A stretch of 64,000 bases of DNA from positions 39,038,673-39,102,672 of the forward strand of contig NC_079325.1 in assembly GCF_029931775.1 (NCBI RefSeq). Direction: 5' to 3'. This DNA is from Euleptes europaea. Its lineage: Eukaryota; Chordata; Lepidosauria; Squamata; Sphaerodactylidae. Of this stretch, positions 25,401 to 38,200 are shown in pieces. A program made the position numbers and the translations under genes. Each line of letters starts with the position of its first letter. Position 1 is the first letter of the stretch. The notes below the pieces were generated by a model. It was not told the DNA's origin, did no database searches, and worked only from the letters and a program-made list of their open reading frames with translations.

Positions 25401-25720
25401 ATCTAGATGGAATCCCATTCTAGCTGTACCTGAAGAAGTGAGCTGTGGCTCACGAAAGTTCACACCCTGCCAGAAGTTTTGTTAGTCTTTAAAGTGCTAC
25501 TGGACTCTTGCTCGTTTTAAAACTCCCCTGTGGTTAACCCTCTCCCCCGCGTTCACGTGGGCCTACCCACTCCCCATCTCCTCCCTTCCCCCTCAAGCCT
25601 CTCCACCACCCCCTCTTTCATTCCCTCGTTCCCCTCACCCCACCAATATCCCTCATAAGAACCCCGCAGTGGAGAGGACAATCCAGCCGCGGCCCTCCCG
25701 GTACAAGCGGAGAAACTCAC

Positions 25721-25850
25721 TTGTCGTCACCTTCCCCACAGCAACCCAGCAAAGCGACTCCCACTCAGCGTCCCTCCCGACCTCCTTCAAACGTGTACCC
25801 TTCTAGCGGAGGCGCTTCCTCGCCCGCCCATTAGGCGACGCATCCGTCAC
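25721..25850 (-). other. SLC31A1: SLC31A1 exon 1, non-coding (5' UTR), 5' end approximate
   Basis: The minus strand reads GGTGACGACAA then GTGAGT, a strong donor, at 25721/25720. The next exon (598-743) carries the ATG, so this exon is untranslated. The transcription start cannot be set by reading; the 5' limit given is a guess within the CpG island. Confidence 0.7.
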
Positions 25851-25853
25851 GTG
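25846..25853. promoter_or_regulatory. E-box GTCACGTG, SLC31A1 side
   Basis: This palindromic E-box core with flanking GT matches the half-site bound by USF and the MiT/TFE factors. It sits near the likely SLC31A1 start. Binding is not shown by sequence. Confidence 0.55.
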
Positions 25854-26057
25854 CCCAGAAGCTCCCGCCTCCGCCCCTCGGCGCTCCATTCCTATTGGTC
25901 AAAACGCGCTTCGCTTTCTGCCCTCCCCCTCCGCCTTTCAATCTCTATAAGTCCCGCCCTTCTGGGGGCGGAGGCCCTCCTTTTAAACACGCGGCAAAAG
26001 CAACCGCGGTCACAAAAGAAGTTAGAGCTTTCCCGCGACCCGTAGCTAATCGAGAGA

Positions 26058-26065
26058 GTCACGTG
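26058..26065. promoter_or_regulatory. E-box GTCACGTG, FKBP15 side
   Basis: This is an identical 8-mer 212 bp from the first, about 180 bp before the FKBP15 ATG. Confidence 0.55.
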
Positions 26066-26245
26066 CTTTAGTCGCCGGCCGCTTTCACTTCCTAGTTTGG
26101 AGGCGGTTACTTTGCGGGCGCTCTCGAAAGACAGCCGGATGGTTTTGTGACACTGTCGTGAAAGGAAGTGCTGTCGTCGTGTTTTTCGGCATTGCCTGCC
26201 GCTTGTGTTCTCTGGGCGGCGAGCGGCTGAGGGAGTGAGGGGAGA

Positions 26246-26298
26246 ATGTTCGGGGGCGCCGAGGAGGATGACGCAGACTTCCTGTCTCCGACAGGCGG
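26246..26298 (+). CDS. FKBP15: FKBP15 exon 1
   Basis: It encodes residues 1-17 plus two bases of codon 18. The ATG has A at -3. The donor is GG/GTGAGG at 26299. The acidic start MFGGAEEDDADFLSPTG matches human. Confidence 0.95.
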
Positions 26299-29200
26299 GT
26301 GAGGCCCCAGCGGGGCGGGGGAAGAGAACCAGTACTCGGAACCGGAAGGGGAAGAAAGGGGGGGGAGTAAGCCGCTTCCGTTCACCAGCACAACCCCAGA
26401 ACCTATTTTCAGTCAGGCGTGCTTTTCTGTCTCTCAGCGTGCGCAAGGACGATTAAGGTTGCCTCTGGGCACCCGCAAAGTGTCCTTCTCTCCCAAAACA
26501 CTGGAATAATCCCGAATCTCATTTCTGTGTGATAAAGGGGCTTCTCTGAAGTGGGAACTGGGTTAACCACCCTTGATAGCTTTTCATCTTCTGAAAGTGT
26601 TGGACACGTTCAGAGTTGGCCACTGGTTGGCCACTGTGTGAACAGACTGCTGGACTTGATGGACCTTGGTCTGATCCAGCATGGCTTTTCTCATGTTCAT
26701 AGAATGTCTTTGCCACTTAAATAACGCATAAACCGTCTACGATGGGGCTTGATATATATATATATATATATCCTTATAAAGACTCAGTTGGCCATTATTG
26801 TGTTTTTATTGTAATTAGTAGTATACTTTTGTGTGTGTTGAGTGTTGTCAAGTCGCAGCTGACTTATGGCTGTTACCGCACTAGGTATTCCCAGCGATGT
26901 ATCAAGAGTTTGGAAATGTTATTAAAAAAAAACCATCGCTTTAAAAGAGTTTTTGGATGCCACGGCTAAAAAATGGTTGAAAGACGTCTTCACAGCTAAA
27001 GGGGCCAAACAAAGTGCTAACAGTATTTTTTATAACATTTTCAAACTCTTAATACATCGCTGGGAATACCTAATGCGGTAACAGCCTATGGCAATCCTGT
27101 ATAGTTTTCAAGTCAAGAGATGTTCAGAGGTGGTTTTCTATTGCCTTCCTTTGCACAACAATCCTGGCATTCGTTGGTGGTCTTTCATTCAGTTACTAAC
27201 CAGGGCCGACCCTGCTTAGCTTCTGAAATCTGACAAGATCAGGCTAGCCTGGGGCATCCAGATCAGGGCAATAGTATAATTAGTTCAAGTGTATTAAAAA
27301 TCTATATTCTGTACTTTATTATTGGTCACTAAGATGCTACTAGACTGGGATCTAGCTACAGTGGTAGTTAGTGGTGGGGAGAGTTTGGACTGGGATCTGA
27401 ACACTGACTGAGGTCTTGAGCATGTTGTATTGTTATAGTCTCTGGTCCCTAAATTGGAATATTAATTGCTTCCATCACAGATTATTGTGAAGGTGAAACA
27501 AGCGAATGCAATCATGTCAGAAAGCTGTTCAAATGTCCCTGTTACCTTAAAACTTGATGGGTTGTTTGGAGATTAATTGTCTGGACTAAGTGACTGTTGC
27601 TCCTGATGAGATAAACCAGTAGGTCAGATTGTGCAATAGAGAAGTTTAGGTGGGGAGGGAGGGTGATTATTCATTGATTAGATCAGGATCGCAGGGATAG
27701 TTTACTGCTAGTTGAAAGGGTCACAGAGCCCTGCTCTCAGCCCCAGTCTAGCCAATGCCATTTCTTCAAAAGTGGAAGCGAGGAAAACCATTGAGATTGT
27801 CTCTGTGTTGCCAAAGGAGACTGTGGCAGCTGACAGACCAGAGAGAAATATGTGAAAACCAGGAAGAGCCTTGAGGCCCCTTAAAGGCTTTGCATTTAAT
27901 GTGGCATAAGTGTTTGTGAGACAGAGCCCAAACATATTACATACATGTTTAAATCTTTCCCAACTTTAATACCAGAGGTCCTTTTACTAGAGGAGCCCAG
28001 GGAGCAGAATCTATTGGAATTCTTTTGGGTTCTAGGATACTCTGTCTTGGAGCAGGCGTTTGCACAGCTTTGGGATTGCTCCAATTTTTATTTTCTCCCC
28101 TCCCCCACCCCGTGAAGCAAGCGAGACATGTGAGGGCCATGTGATGAAGTAACCAATGAGTCTGCTCTCAAAGCCTTACTGGGATGCCTCTCCTGACCAG
28201 GAAGAAAATCCTTGAGTCTTAATCCTTCTTTCTCTGTCTCATTCTATGAGCCCTTCAAATATGCATGCAGCCGTTGCTGGTGTCTCTCCAGCAGAAATGT
28301 AAAGGAGAGCCACTTGGAGTTTGCTAGAGAACCATTTCTGCTCACAAAGTCATGTAGACCTTGCAGAGATTGCTGTTTGTGCAAATATAAGATTGCCTTT
28401 GGAAATCCAAACTGCTGTTTTGTTGCTGATACTCCAAGATTGGAAAGGATTGTGGGAGGAGGGGTTACACTTGAGAAAACTGCAATGAAGCTTGAGTTGA
28501 TAGGAGTAGTAGGAAAAACATCCAGTGAGCTAGAAGCTCTTGGACAGCAATGTCAGACATGCGGCCGATGGAATATCATTGGCAGTCAGCCCATGGGTTT
28601 GTTCTTTCCGTGATGGTGCTTTTTCGATTGGTTGGGGGTGGGGGATCTGTGTTGAGATTCCTAGAATATTTTTGGTTGTCCGTTAATATAGATCAGAGTA
28701 TACTATATCGGGCTCATCATTTAGCAGAACCTTGGTTTTTCACTTTTAAAACTGCAAGTTTCTAGCCCTCAAGAATTGTAAGTGTGATTCTAGTTGCAGA
28801 TAGAATTAAGAATATTAACTTCTGAATGCCCATGGAAGAAGACTTGGTGTTGGAATTCTATGCAGTAGAAAAACTAGTGCACCAAGGGAAGGGTTTTCAG
28901 CTTTGTTAAAAATTATGTTTATCTTAGCGAGTTTCTGTGGAACTCCCCAAATGCTGCAATTCAGAAATTATTTTTACTTTCAATTTTCAGAAGGAGAGGT
29001 TTATGTGTCTTATTTTAAATGTGTAATCATTTTGAGGTTCCAGATGGGTTGCCTTGTTTGTGGCAGCAAACTGAAACAGGAGTCCAGTGCCATCTTAAAG
29101 ACTAACAAAATGTGGTTCAACGTCAGTTTTTATGATTCACTTACAATATGCGTGATGAAGTGACCACAGACACAATAACGTTTGCTTTGGAATAAATTGT

Positions 29201-32200
29201 GTTACTGTTTAAGGTGCCACAGGGCTTCTTTTTTAAACAGATCAACTACACTTTTCCTAATTTGTGGCTTTGGTAGTAGCATGAAGGCAGTAGTTTGTGA
29301 GCTAGGTATGAATCCAGGAATGTATTTAAGCTGTTCTGTATTACAGTATTACAGTTTGTTTATCTGCTGATTAAGTTTTTATCCTGCATGTTTGCTGAGG
29401 AGTTCAAGGCGGTGTATGTGATTATGCATGTGCGTCGGTTGTGACTCGGCAGCACTTCTGCCACCATGGCATCAAGTGAATAATTGTTTTTCTCTCCATA
29501 CAGAGCCAGGTTGGCCTCTCTTTTCGGACTGGATAAAACAGTTGCAGGCACCGGAAATGAATTTTTCCAGTACACAGCACCCAAACAGCCTAAAAAGGGC
29601 CAACCAGCTACTGGTGAGTAACTGTCAGTACTACTCTTGGGTGTTGCTTATGCAACTACTAAACAGCTTCTTACAAAATGTTGTGTTCCTTCTTTCGGTG
29701 GCTGATGCACAGCTGTAGAAGAAGCTCATGAAGTGCTGCCTAGCTAAGATTAAAAATCAGACCAAAGGGAAATTTGCCCCCCGTAGTTTATTTTCCTGCA
29801 GTCAGTTATGTCAAACAAATACTTAAGAAACATTGGGATGATTGCTATGGAATTCTTCTGAATGATAATGTAAATGCATTAATTGCATCCTAGAGATGTT
29901 TATTTGCAAGACTTCTGTTGAGAAATGTAAGTTTCTGTTAGGCCACAGTGACATTTACATGCTGGGCAGAATCCAGGAAAAGCTTGCTAGTACTGAATTT
30001 CATTCTGCTGTATACAGCGACTGGAGACAGGAGAGAACTCTTAACAAAATAACAAACCAGACACTTGGGTCTGTTGTCAAAGGTCAGCATGGTAGGGCAC
30101 TTGCTGAAGTCTGCAGCTGGTGGAAGGGCTAACACTGGCCAGAGGTGCTTGGACAGTGGGCTGCCAACAGGAATGGGAAATCAACCTGCAGTGCCACAGA
30201 AGCCTCTGGAACAATCTCCCCCCTCATGTTGAGAGAGTCACCTGGATGGAACCGTTTTGTTGTTCTCCTTTGGCCCTTGCCAGAGCCAGTGCGACTTAAA
30301 GAAGTATGAAAGAGTCATGCTCAGTTCCCTCCTCCAGGAGGGTATGCATGTGCAAAAGGGGATGGCCTGCTTAGTGGGGAGCATCTTTCCCAGGGATCCC
30401 CAAAAACCTGAAGGCCCACTGTAGATACTGGTGCATATACCTAACCTGAAGTGAACTGGAACTCGATTGCATATGTAGAAATGCTACGTGGTACAGCCCT
30501 TTCCGGACTTTGCCCCTATAGAATCTCTTGTTTGGAAGCAACACGAGAATCCTCATGTTTAAGAAAAAAGTATTTGCTCATAGAACATTAGTACATTTGG
30601 TGGGGAAGCAAGGCCAGAAATATTCTCTTTAACAGCTTTCCAGTTTTTAATATGGGAGAAGATTTAGACATGCAGCCTTTTGCCTGTAGTTTGTAGTGGT
30701 ACAGTCCAGAATGTTTAATGAAACCTTCTGTAGTCTGAACACAAGGTAGGGATGCATCTATGTATGCTTGTTTGTTTTTAAGGTTTATATCCACCTTTCG
30801 ATCAAATGATCCTCAAGCAGAGTCAATACAATACACACACCTCCACAGCAGCCTTTAAACTTCTGGCTGGTAGCAGAGGTCAAAGCGTCCTTCCACCTTC
30901 AATATTTACAGTCCCCAGGAAACCTGGCGTTATTATTATTATATGCTGACACTTGCTGGGAGATGCTGAATGCGAAACGAAGAGCTTACACATTTCTTTG
31001 TGTACTTGTTCAGCTGCTGGTCCAGCATCACAGAAGTCACCTACTCCCACACCCATTTCAGGAGCACCGTCTGTCTTCATTGCTACAGCTGTTCATGCAT
31101 ATCGGTTGTAAGTAGCATAGCAGTGGGAGTTACAGTGGCTTTTTGTTGCCCAAATCCTCGAGTTTGGCATCTTCTTCCTTGCCAGTTCTACTCACCCTGC
31201 TTGAGCACTGGTTGGTCTGACCTGGCGGATTCCGCTCAGGAAAAAGTGTAGAATCACAGTGGAAGCAACACCAAAAATATCACGTAAAACAATTAGGTTG
31301 GAGAATGGGGCATGTCTCAGTGGCAGAATGCTTTGTGTTCAGAAACTGGCTGGTTAAATCCTTGATGCTTCCAGTTAAAGGATTTCAGATAGTTGATAGT
31401 GGGAAAAACTCTTTACTACCTGAAACCTGGAGAGTTACTGGCAATCTGGGTACCATTACTGAGTTAGATAGGTCTGACTTTATATAATGCAGTCGGTATA
31501 TTGCATCTCTTTCACTTTGAATGGATATGACACTTTCCCCAGTGAAAATCCTGCGTAATGCAGCAGCTGAAGGACAAAATATATTGTAAGGTACTGAGCA
31601 GGGCCTTTGGGGAATCTCCTTTGTTGGGTGCTCTCCATTTTGAGTGCTGTCCTAGGACTGCCAGAACGGTCTTGCTGGGTCAGGCTTGGTGCCCATCAAG
31701 TGCAGTTTTCAGTCTCCCAGATGTTGGCATAAATAGGATAAATATTGTGGATCAGTTGAGTTTGCTGATGCACAAGATATGGTGGCATCGGTTTGCTTAG
31801 TTGGATTGGATCATTCATAGATAATAGATCTCTCAATGGCTAATTTACAGACAATATGTATTTCAGCGGCTATCAGCCATGATAATTGAATTAAGCTATA
31901 TGTAGAGGCAATAACCATCTGAGTAACAGATGTCCAGGACAAACAGGAAATGAGTACTTGTATGCCTTGTTTCTTTCCAGAAACATCAGGCTGTTCACAG
32001 ATGGAATCAGGATGCTGGGGGCCCTTGGCCTGATCCAATGAGACATGAAGGCATTTTGCTAATTTTGGGACCAGGCAAAGGATGAAGTGATGTTACATGT
32101 TGTGTTGACATCACAGCCAGGTGAAAACATCATTTGACATCACATCTGGGTTTTCTCCTGGCCATGACGTTGCCCCATTATGTAATGTCGCTTCTGCACT

Positions 32201-35200
32201 GTTCTTCTGCTGGCCTCAGAACCAAGGACAGGTGGGAGGGCCCAGCAGCAGATTAGTGCCCTCCCAAAGCAGGCAAATGGCATGCCTAAATCTCATTAAT
32301 GTGGGCGCCAAGCTCACTTTTGAAGCTGCTACATAACATTATTATTTTTACAATTCAGTGCAAATGGGCAATACGTGAAACAAGGCAAATACGGAGCAGC
32401 TGTAGTAGGGAGCCACTCGACCAAAGAGGTGAGAAATGATAGTCTATCAAACTAACATGTCCTTTTGCATCTTTGTTGCATGCTTGTGGTTGCTCATCAG
32501 TTTCACTGAGTTCCCTCTCCCCTAGTTCTAATATTTGAAAGAAGTAGTAGTTCACTCTTCTCTTTCCCCATAACATGCGTAAGTTTATAAAGCGTTCTCA
32601 TTTTTCTTTTCCCTCCTCATCTTTTCCCCCTTAATCTAAGAAGCCTCAAACTCCTTGCCTCATAGGGGAGGTGCTCCAGTCCCTTGATCTTTTTGGTTTC
32701 CCCTTTGCCAACTTTTAGATACCTTTTTTGACATGGGGCAGCCAGAGCTTTATAGTATAGTTGGGTTATGAGTGCTGGTTGTACAGCTGGCATGATCTCA
32801 CTGCTCAGCAGCCTCATGTGTTCAAGTTACTGTGTCAATTGTGGATGCTTTTGAATGGCCTGTTCACTTTTCCCCTTTCTTTTCTCCTTTCCGTCTTTTA
32901 CGGAATCCAGTACAGGATCCTTCTTTATATCAATCAGCAGCAGCAGGTCACAGCAGCCAGGATCCATTCAGGGTTTGTATTCACGGTAAGCCTTAGATCT
33001 CAGAACTACCCAGTGAGTTTGGACCCTGTGGATCCGTTCTAATTCTGGCACTTTTCTGTGGATCAAGGAACCTTCTGCTGGTAAAAGGCTGTTATGTCAG
33101 CAAAAGTTTCCTCGGGTTGGAGAAAAAGCTCCACTGTTTGCAGAACAGATCAGTGGGTTCCAACCCAATATTTCCCCCCTCGATAAATGGTTAAGCCCGT
33201 ATAATTCTTTATAGGTTGAATATAGTGACAAATGGTTTCCTTTTGCCTCTTAATTTTTTAAAATTCTTTTTTGAGAATCTTAAAAAAAATGGAGTCTAAG
33301 AATAAAATATTCAAACTACATGAAGACAAAACCATCAGAACTATAAGCTCTGAATGATAGAAACAATAGATAGAAATATAACCAATTAGTGTGTGTTCAT
33401 TTTAAAATCCCTAGAATATGTTTTCTGTGAATGTAGATGTATTTCTTTCTTCATGTATGATTCCCCCCCTTAAGGCAGCTGTATTCACTCTGCAGCTTGA
33501 GGAGAGCCACTTTCGTAATTACCATCAACCAAAAGAGCCACATTTACTTCTGTCCCTGGGCATGAGGCCTCAGGGAGGTTCGCAGCTTACCCATTCCTTC
33601 AGCAGTGGCTGTTTCAAGGTGGAAGCCACATACCGAACACAAGCCTCAATGGGCAAAGGCCTTGCCCACCTTTCTGGGATATGGGGCAGGTGCAATATTG
33701 TAGAACAGTGCTCAGAAAAGGCTCCCGTTGCGTGTCACAGGTGGCTCCCAAGCCACCTGAGTATCACTGCCTAATGGACAACTGTAGTAGTCCTGCCACA
33801 GCAGCAATTAACTGGATACTTGTGGCACTTAAAGATTAACAGGTTTTTACTCTAGCATAAGCGTTCATGGATGAGAGCCTGCGTCATTGGGTGCACATAT
33901 TGGGTGTCCTCACTAGGCAGAAACGCAGTTGGGAAAAACAAGCTGTAAACAGAAGGGTCAGAGGGGGATATAAAATTAGGAGATACAAGGTGAGAAACCA
34001 TTATTAGCAAAATAAAAATGTAATTAATTAAATTGTAATAAAGTACAAAGACAATTCACAATAGTAGTAATTTTTGGTAATGCAATTTCCCTAGTTTTTC
34101 TAAGCTAGTTAACACATGCAGTGACTGAGGAATTCCAGGTCCTGGTTAAGCCCTTAGGAGTTGCCAACCTTTCAATTGTTTCATGTTTCATGCCAGTTCT
34201 TTTTAAAAGAAAATAGCCGCCACCAATATACATAGCTAATAAAAGTTGCTTCAGCAGAACCAGCATGGTGGTGTAGTTAGAGTGCTGGACTAGGATCTGG
34301 GAGACTCAGGTTCGAGTCCGTGTTCTGCCATCGAAGTTTGTTGGGTGGCCTTGGGCCAGTCACACACACTCAGCTTAACCTACTTCACGGGGTTGTTGTG
34401 AGGATAAATGGAGGAGAGGAGAAAGATGCAAGCTGCTTTGGGTTCTCACTTGAGGGGGGAGAAGGCAAAGTATTGATGAAGTGAAATAAATAAAGCCTGT
34501 CTGCCATTTTGAATGTTGGTGGCTTTCGCCTTCCATTCACAGGTCCAACCCAACAACTACAGTACATTTTATGATGATCAGAGGCAAAATTGGTCTGTCA
34601 TGTTTGAGTCAGAAAAGGCAGCCGTGGACTTCAGCAAGCAGGTGTGTGAAGATGTGTACTAAACTGGCGTGTGGAAAGGCTTCCTGGTGAAAATCTCTAA
34701 TTACCAGTACCCAATAATATAAATGCAAACCTCTGAGCAAATTTATCTGGTCGCTTGTTTGGCTTCCCAGGTGAATTTCCATTGTCCTGGAGTAGCAACG
34801 TTTCTGAGTTGGTGTACTTTTTTTTTTTTTACAACTAACACGTACTTTGCTCAAGAGCAATAAATGCTTCACATACCTAAAGGTCTTGGAGTAAGAACTG
34901 TGTCCCTTTGTGTGGAGCAAGGAAAGGGAGATAACGTTGGATACAACTCCTGCCAAATCTGGAACAAGATGCTGGTAGCAAAGCTGAGTGTACCAAGACG
35001 AAGGTCAAGCATAGGAAAAACAGGGCAGGGGTAAGACAGAGGCAGCAAGAACTGAGAAGATGCAAGAGAGAAGGTTGATCAGATGTGTATGTATTTTATT
35101 CCTGATGCATTTTGGGTGTCCTCATCCAGGGAATGAATTCAGCAGTGCACTGCTTTAGTTCCTTCTAGTGTATCATATAGAGGAACTGAATCTCTAAATA

Positions 35201-38200
35201 GTTCAGTTGTATAGAATCATAGAGTTGGAAGGGACTACCAGGGTCATCTAGTCCTACTCCCTGCACAATGCAGGAAATTCACAACTACTTTAATTTGTGT
35301 GGGCAGATTTGTTTACTGCAGTTAAAGACTAGGGGGTTACCGCACTTTGTATTCCCAGCGATGTATTAAGAGTTTGAAAATGTTATTAAAAACATCACTT
35401 TAAAAGGGTTTTTGGATACTATGGCTTATAAATGGTTGGAAAACGTCTTCACAGCTAAAGGGGCCAAACAAAGTGCGAACAGTATTTTTATAATGTTTTC
35501 AAACTCTTAATACATCGCTAGGAATAAAAGTGCGGTAATCCCCATAGTTGTGTAGGCATATTAGACGGAAATGCAAGTTTACATCATAATTTCATCTCCT
35601 CCACTTCTTTCCTGTTTATTGGTGGTTCTCCTCCCCCCCCTTCTGTTTAAGGACCAAGAACAGCTGCAGTGTCCCCTTGCTGCTCAGGTCTGAGAGAAGG
35701 ATTAACCTAGATGCTTTCGTAATGGCCAGGCCATCACTTTTTGTGACCCATTCTTGATCTATTGCCATCCAGTTGTCATCTTTGGGTCATCTGGCTGGTT
35801 ACCCTATAGTTCTCTGCTCTGGCCAGAGTTTGGTGATGGCATCCTGGCGAAGTCCCTATCTGATCCACCTCAGGCTCTGGATCAGGGCTTACTGTGGGCT
35901 GAAGGCCTGATAGGCAAAAGGGTGTGATTAGTTACTTTATACTGAGGCATACAATGGACCGTGCGACATGGGACTGTCTGTTATGTAGCCTGGCAGCTCT
36001 CTGGAACAAGAAGCATTTAAAAAATAGTCCTTTTTCAGGACAGCAGGTTTAATACAAAATAATGTTCTCCATTCCTGCTTAAATTGAAAGCTCTTTGGGA
36101 CAAGGACCTGCCTTTTTCAACTTGTGCTGTAAAGCACCACATACACTTGTGGTGTACTCTACATGCATACCAGACACCTTATGCTGGCATCTATACCACA
36201 TTCAAAAGGTCCTTGTATTGCTTCCCACCCCCCTAACTACTGCATGTGAGTTCAGTCCCTGGTTAGTTCATATTGTGGCCACTCCTGTGGACGAGTCATA
36301 CTAAAAGGCCTTGTTTCCCCCCCCCCTTTTGTAGCTGTGCATTGCCAAATATAACAGTAATCCTTCCTCTGATTCGGTGTTGCATCAAGATCTGATTGTT
36401 GGAGAAGGCCAAGGTGTGGAAATAGGAGACTCCCTGGAGGTTGCTTTTACGGGCTGGCTGTTCCAGAACTGCGGACTAGGACAGGTGAAACTCGGAAGAG
36501 GGCTGATGTTTCATTTCAGTTGATAGTCAAGAGACACTTTAGCTTCTTAACACGGGGGGGGGGGGAGGTTCACCTGAGATGGAACGCATTAGCCATGTTA
36601 GCTCGCTGGGGATTTGAACAATCTGGCTTCCCCCAAATGCAAAACCCAAATGCTTTTCAAGCCACTTCACCAAACTGGGTGGGAGCAAACGTCTGCTCAA
36701 GGATGCTGAAGTGTGAGTTGTTATCTCTTGCATCCAGTGGCCTGCATGTTCTTAGCTATGGGCACTGGGATTCACGTCCGATTTCTGTGATCAGCTCACT
36801 TGGCAGCAAGTTTCTGCCCCAGGTCGAGACACGTGCTGCCAAGTTCTAAGTCACCGGGTGAAAATTTTATTTCCCCCGGCATTTTGGGTGGGCTTCTTTT
36901 TAACTGGAAATGCTGGGGGTTGTAGTTATGGTCTCCTTATGGATAAGATATTGAGCTTCAGTCCCCCAGTCTGGCATGGAAGGCCCAATGATCCCTGAGA
37001 GTCCACTGTGGTCATTTCCCAAACACCTTGCAGTGGCGATTTGCTAAAGTTTAAATGTCAGGATTTGAAACTGTTGCCCCCCCTTGTTAAATAATACTAA
37101 GTGCCACATTCCCATTGCCCTTTGCTATCAACAGGTATTTGACTCAAATGTTAACAAAGACAAGCTCCTGCGTCTGAAGCTGGGCTCTGGCAAAGTCATA
37201 AAGGTAGGTATCCTAGCACAGTCATTGAGTTGTTTTTTTCCCTACCGGCTTCATTTCTAAACTACTGGTATAGCAGCAGTTGCTTTGAGAAATCCAGAAG
37301 AGAAATAGAATGCCTGAGCCCAAATGCGTAGACTGGCTGCTGTGAAACTTGGAGTCTCCCTCCCCCCGGAAGGCCCGCTGGGCCACTTTCCAAATGGCCT
37401 TTAGATGGTGGTAGAAAACGAAGAAGGAGCTGATTTTTATACCTTGCTTTTTCTCTACCTTTAAGGAGTCTCAAAGCGGCTTACAACCTCCTTCCCTTCC
37501 TCTCCCCACAACAGACACCTTGTGTAAGGTAGTTGGGGCTGAGAGAGTTCTGAGAGAACTGTGACTAGCCCAAGGTCACCCAGCAGGCTTCAAGTGGAGG
37601 AGTGGGGAATCAAACCCTGTTCTCAAGATCAGATTCCACCGCTCTTAACCACTACACCACCCTGGCTCTGGAAACACATTTTCTGGAAAGCATTCGGCTT
37701 GTAGCTTTTAAGTGGAACTGCCCTCAGATTTTTATTGGACTGTGTTGGCTTTTTGACTTTAAGCGTTCCTGGCTTCTCTCTTGTTCTTCGTATTTTTGTT
37801 GTAGTTGTGGCAGGGCTTTTGCAAAAGGCAGGGTTTAAATATTTGCATAAATAAGTAAATCTCTTCAGAATGACAGATGGGAAGATGTCATGACACAGTT
37901 AAGAATTCGGCATGGGGACCATTTTTACCAGCTCCTGGCAATGGCATTTGGGGTATACATTGTAGTGATGCCACCTTCTCCCTTACAAACCCACCTGTCC
38001 TCTCTGGTCATCTTTAGAGGCCCTGCCTTGGGTGCCCCTGCCATGTAAAGCTACACAGGTAACAGCTTGAGAAAGGGCCTTCTTAGGCATGGTACTGAAA
38101 ACTTTGGAACTCCCTCCCCTGGGAGGTTCCTCTGTCTCCATGTATCATTGTCTTCTGCCAGAGTGTGAAGACATTTTTGTTTTGTTTGGTATACCCCCAG

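Larger units (their letters stand above)
24655..25515. repeat. Foldback repeat, large copy, with two nested insertions
   Basis: The left arm (AGCAGTAGAAAAGAGCAAGA, then gtccagtagtaccttaaaga) is matched by the inverted right arm near 25460-25512 (tagtctttaaagtgctactg, then gactcttgctcg). Inner segments around GTGAGCCACAGCTCACTTCT occur in both orientations. The L1-like piece at 24710-24993 and the hAT MITE at 25132-25400 interrupt it. Confidence 0.65.
744..25720 (-). other. SLC31A1: SLC31A1 intron 1 (about 25 kb)
   Basis: This is the interval between the non-coding exon 1 donor (25720-25719) and the acceptor at 745-744. No further exon with coding support was seen on either strand. It is rich in SINEs, LINEs and hAT transposons, listed separately. 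Confidence 0.75.
25670..26450. promoter_or_regulatory. CpG-island bidirectional promoter, SLC31A1 / FKBP15
   Basis: CpG dinucleotides are dense here and scarce elsewhere in the window. Between the SLC31A1 exon 1 donor (25720) and the FKBP15 ATG (26246) lie an inverted CCAAT box (ATTGG, 25894-25898), a CTATAAG sequence (25945-25951), GC boxes (GGGGGCGGAG, 25964-25973) and ETS-like ACTTCCT and GGAAGTG sites (about 26087 and 26163). Divergent transcription is inferred from gene order. Confidence 0.85.

Noticed and set aside
25892-26446. 184-codon minus-strand frame across the CpG island
   Set aside because: GC-rich DNA gives few stops. It lies antisense to FKBP15 exon 1 and across the promoter and has no recognised domain.
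28212-28613. Cys-rich 133-codon frame in FKBP15 intron 1
   Set aside because: The Cys spacing does not fit a known zinc or disulfide family, and the splice sites do not fit the gene.
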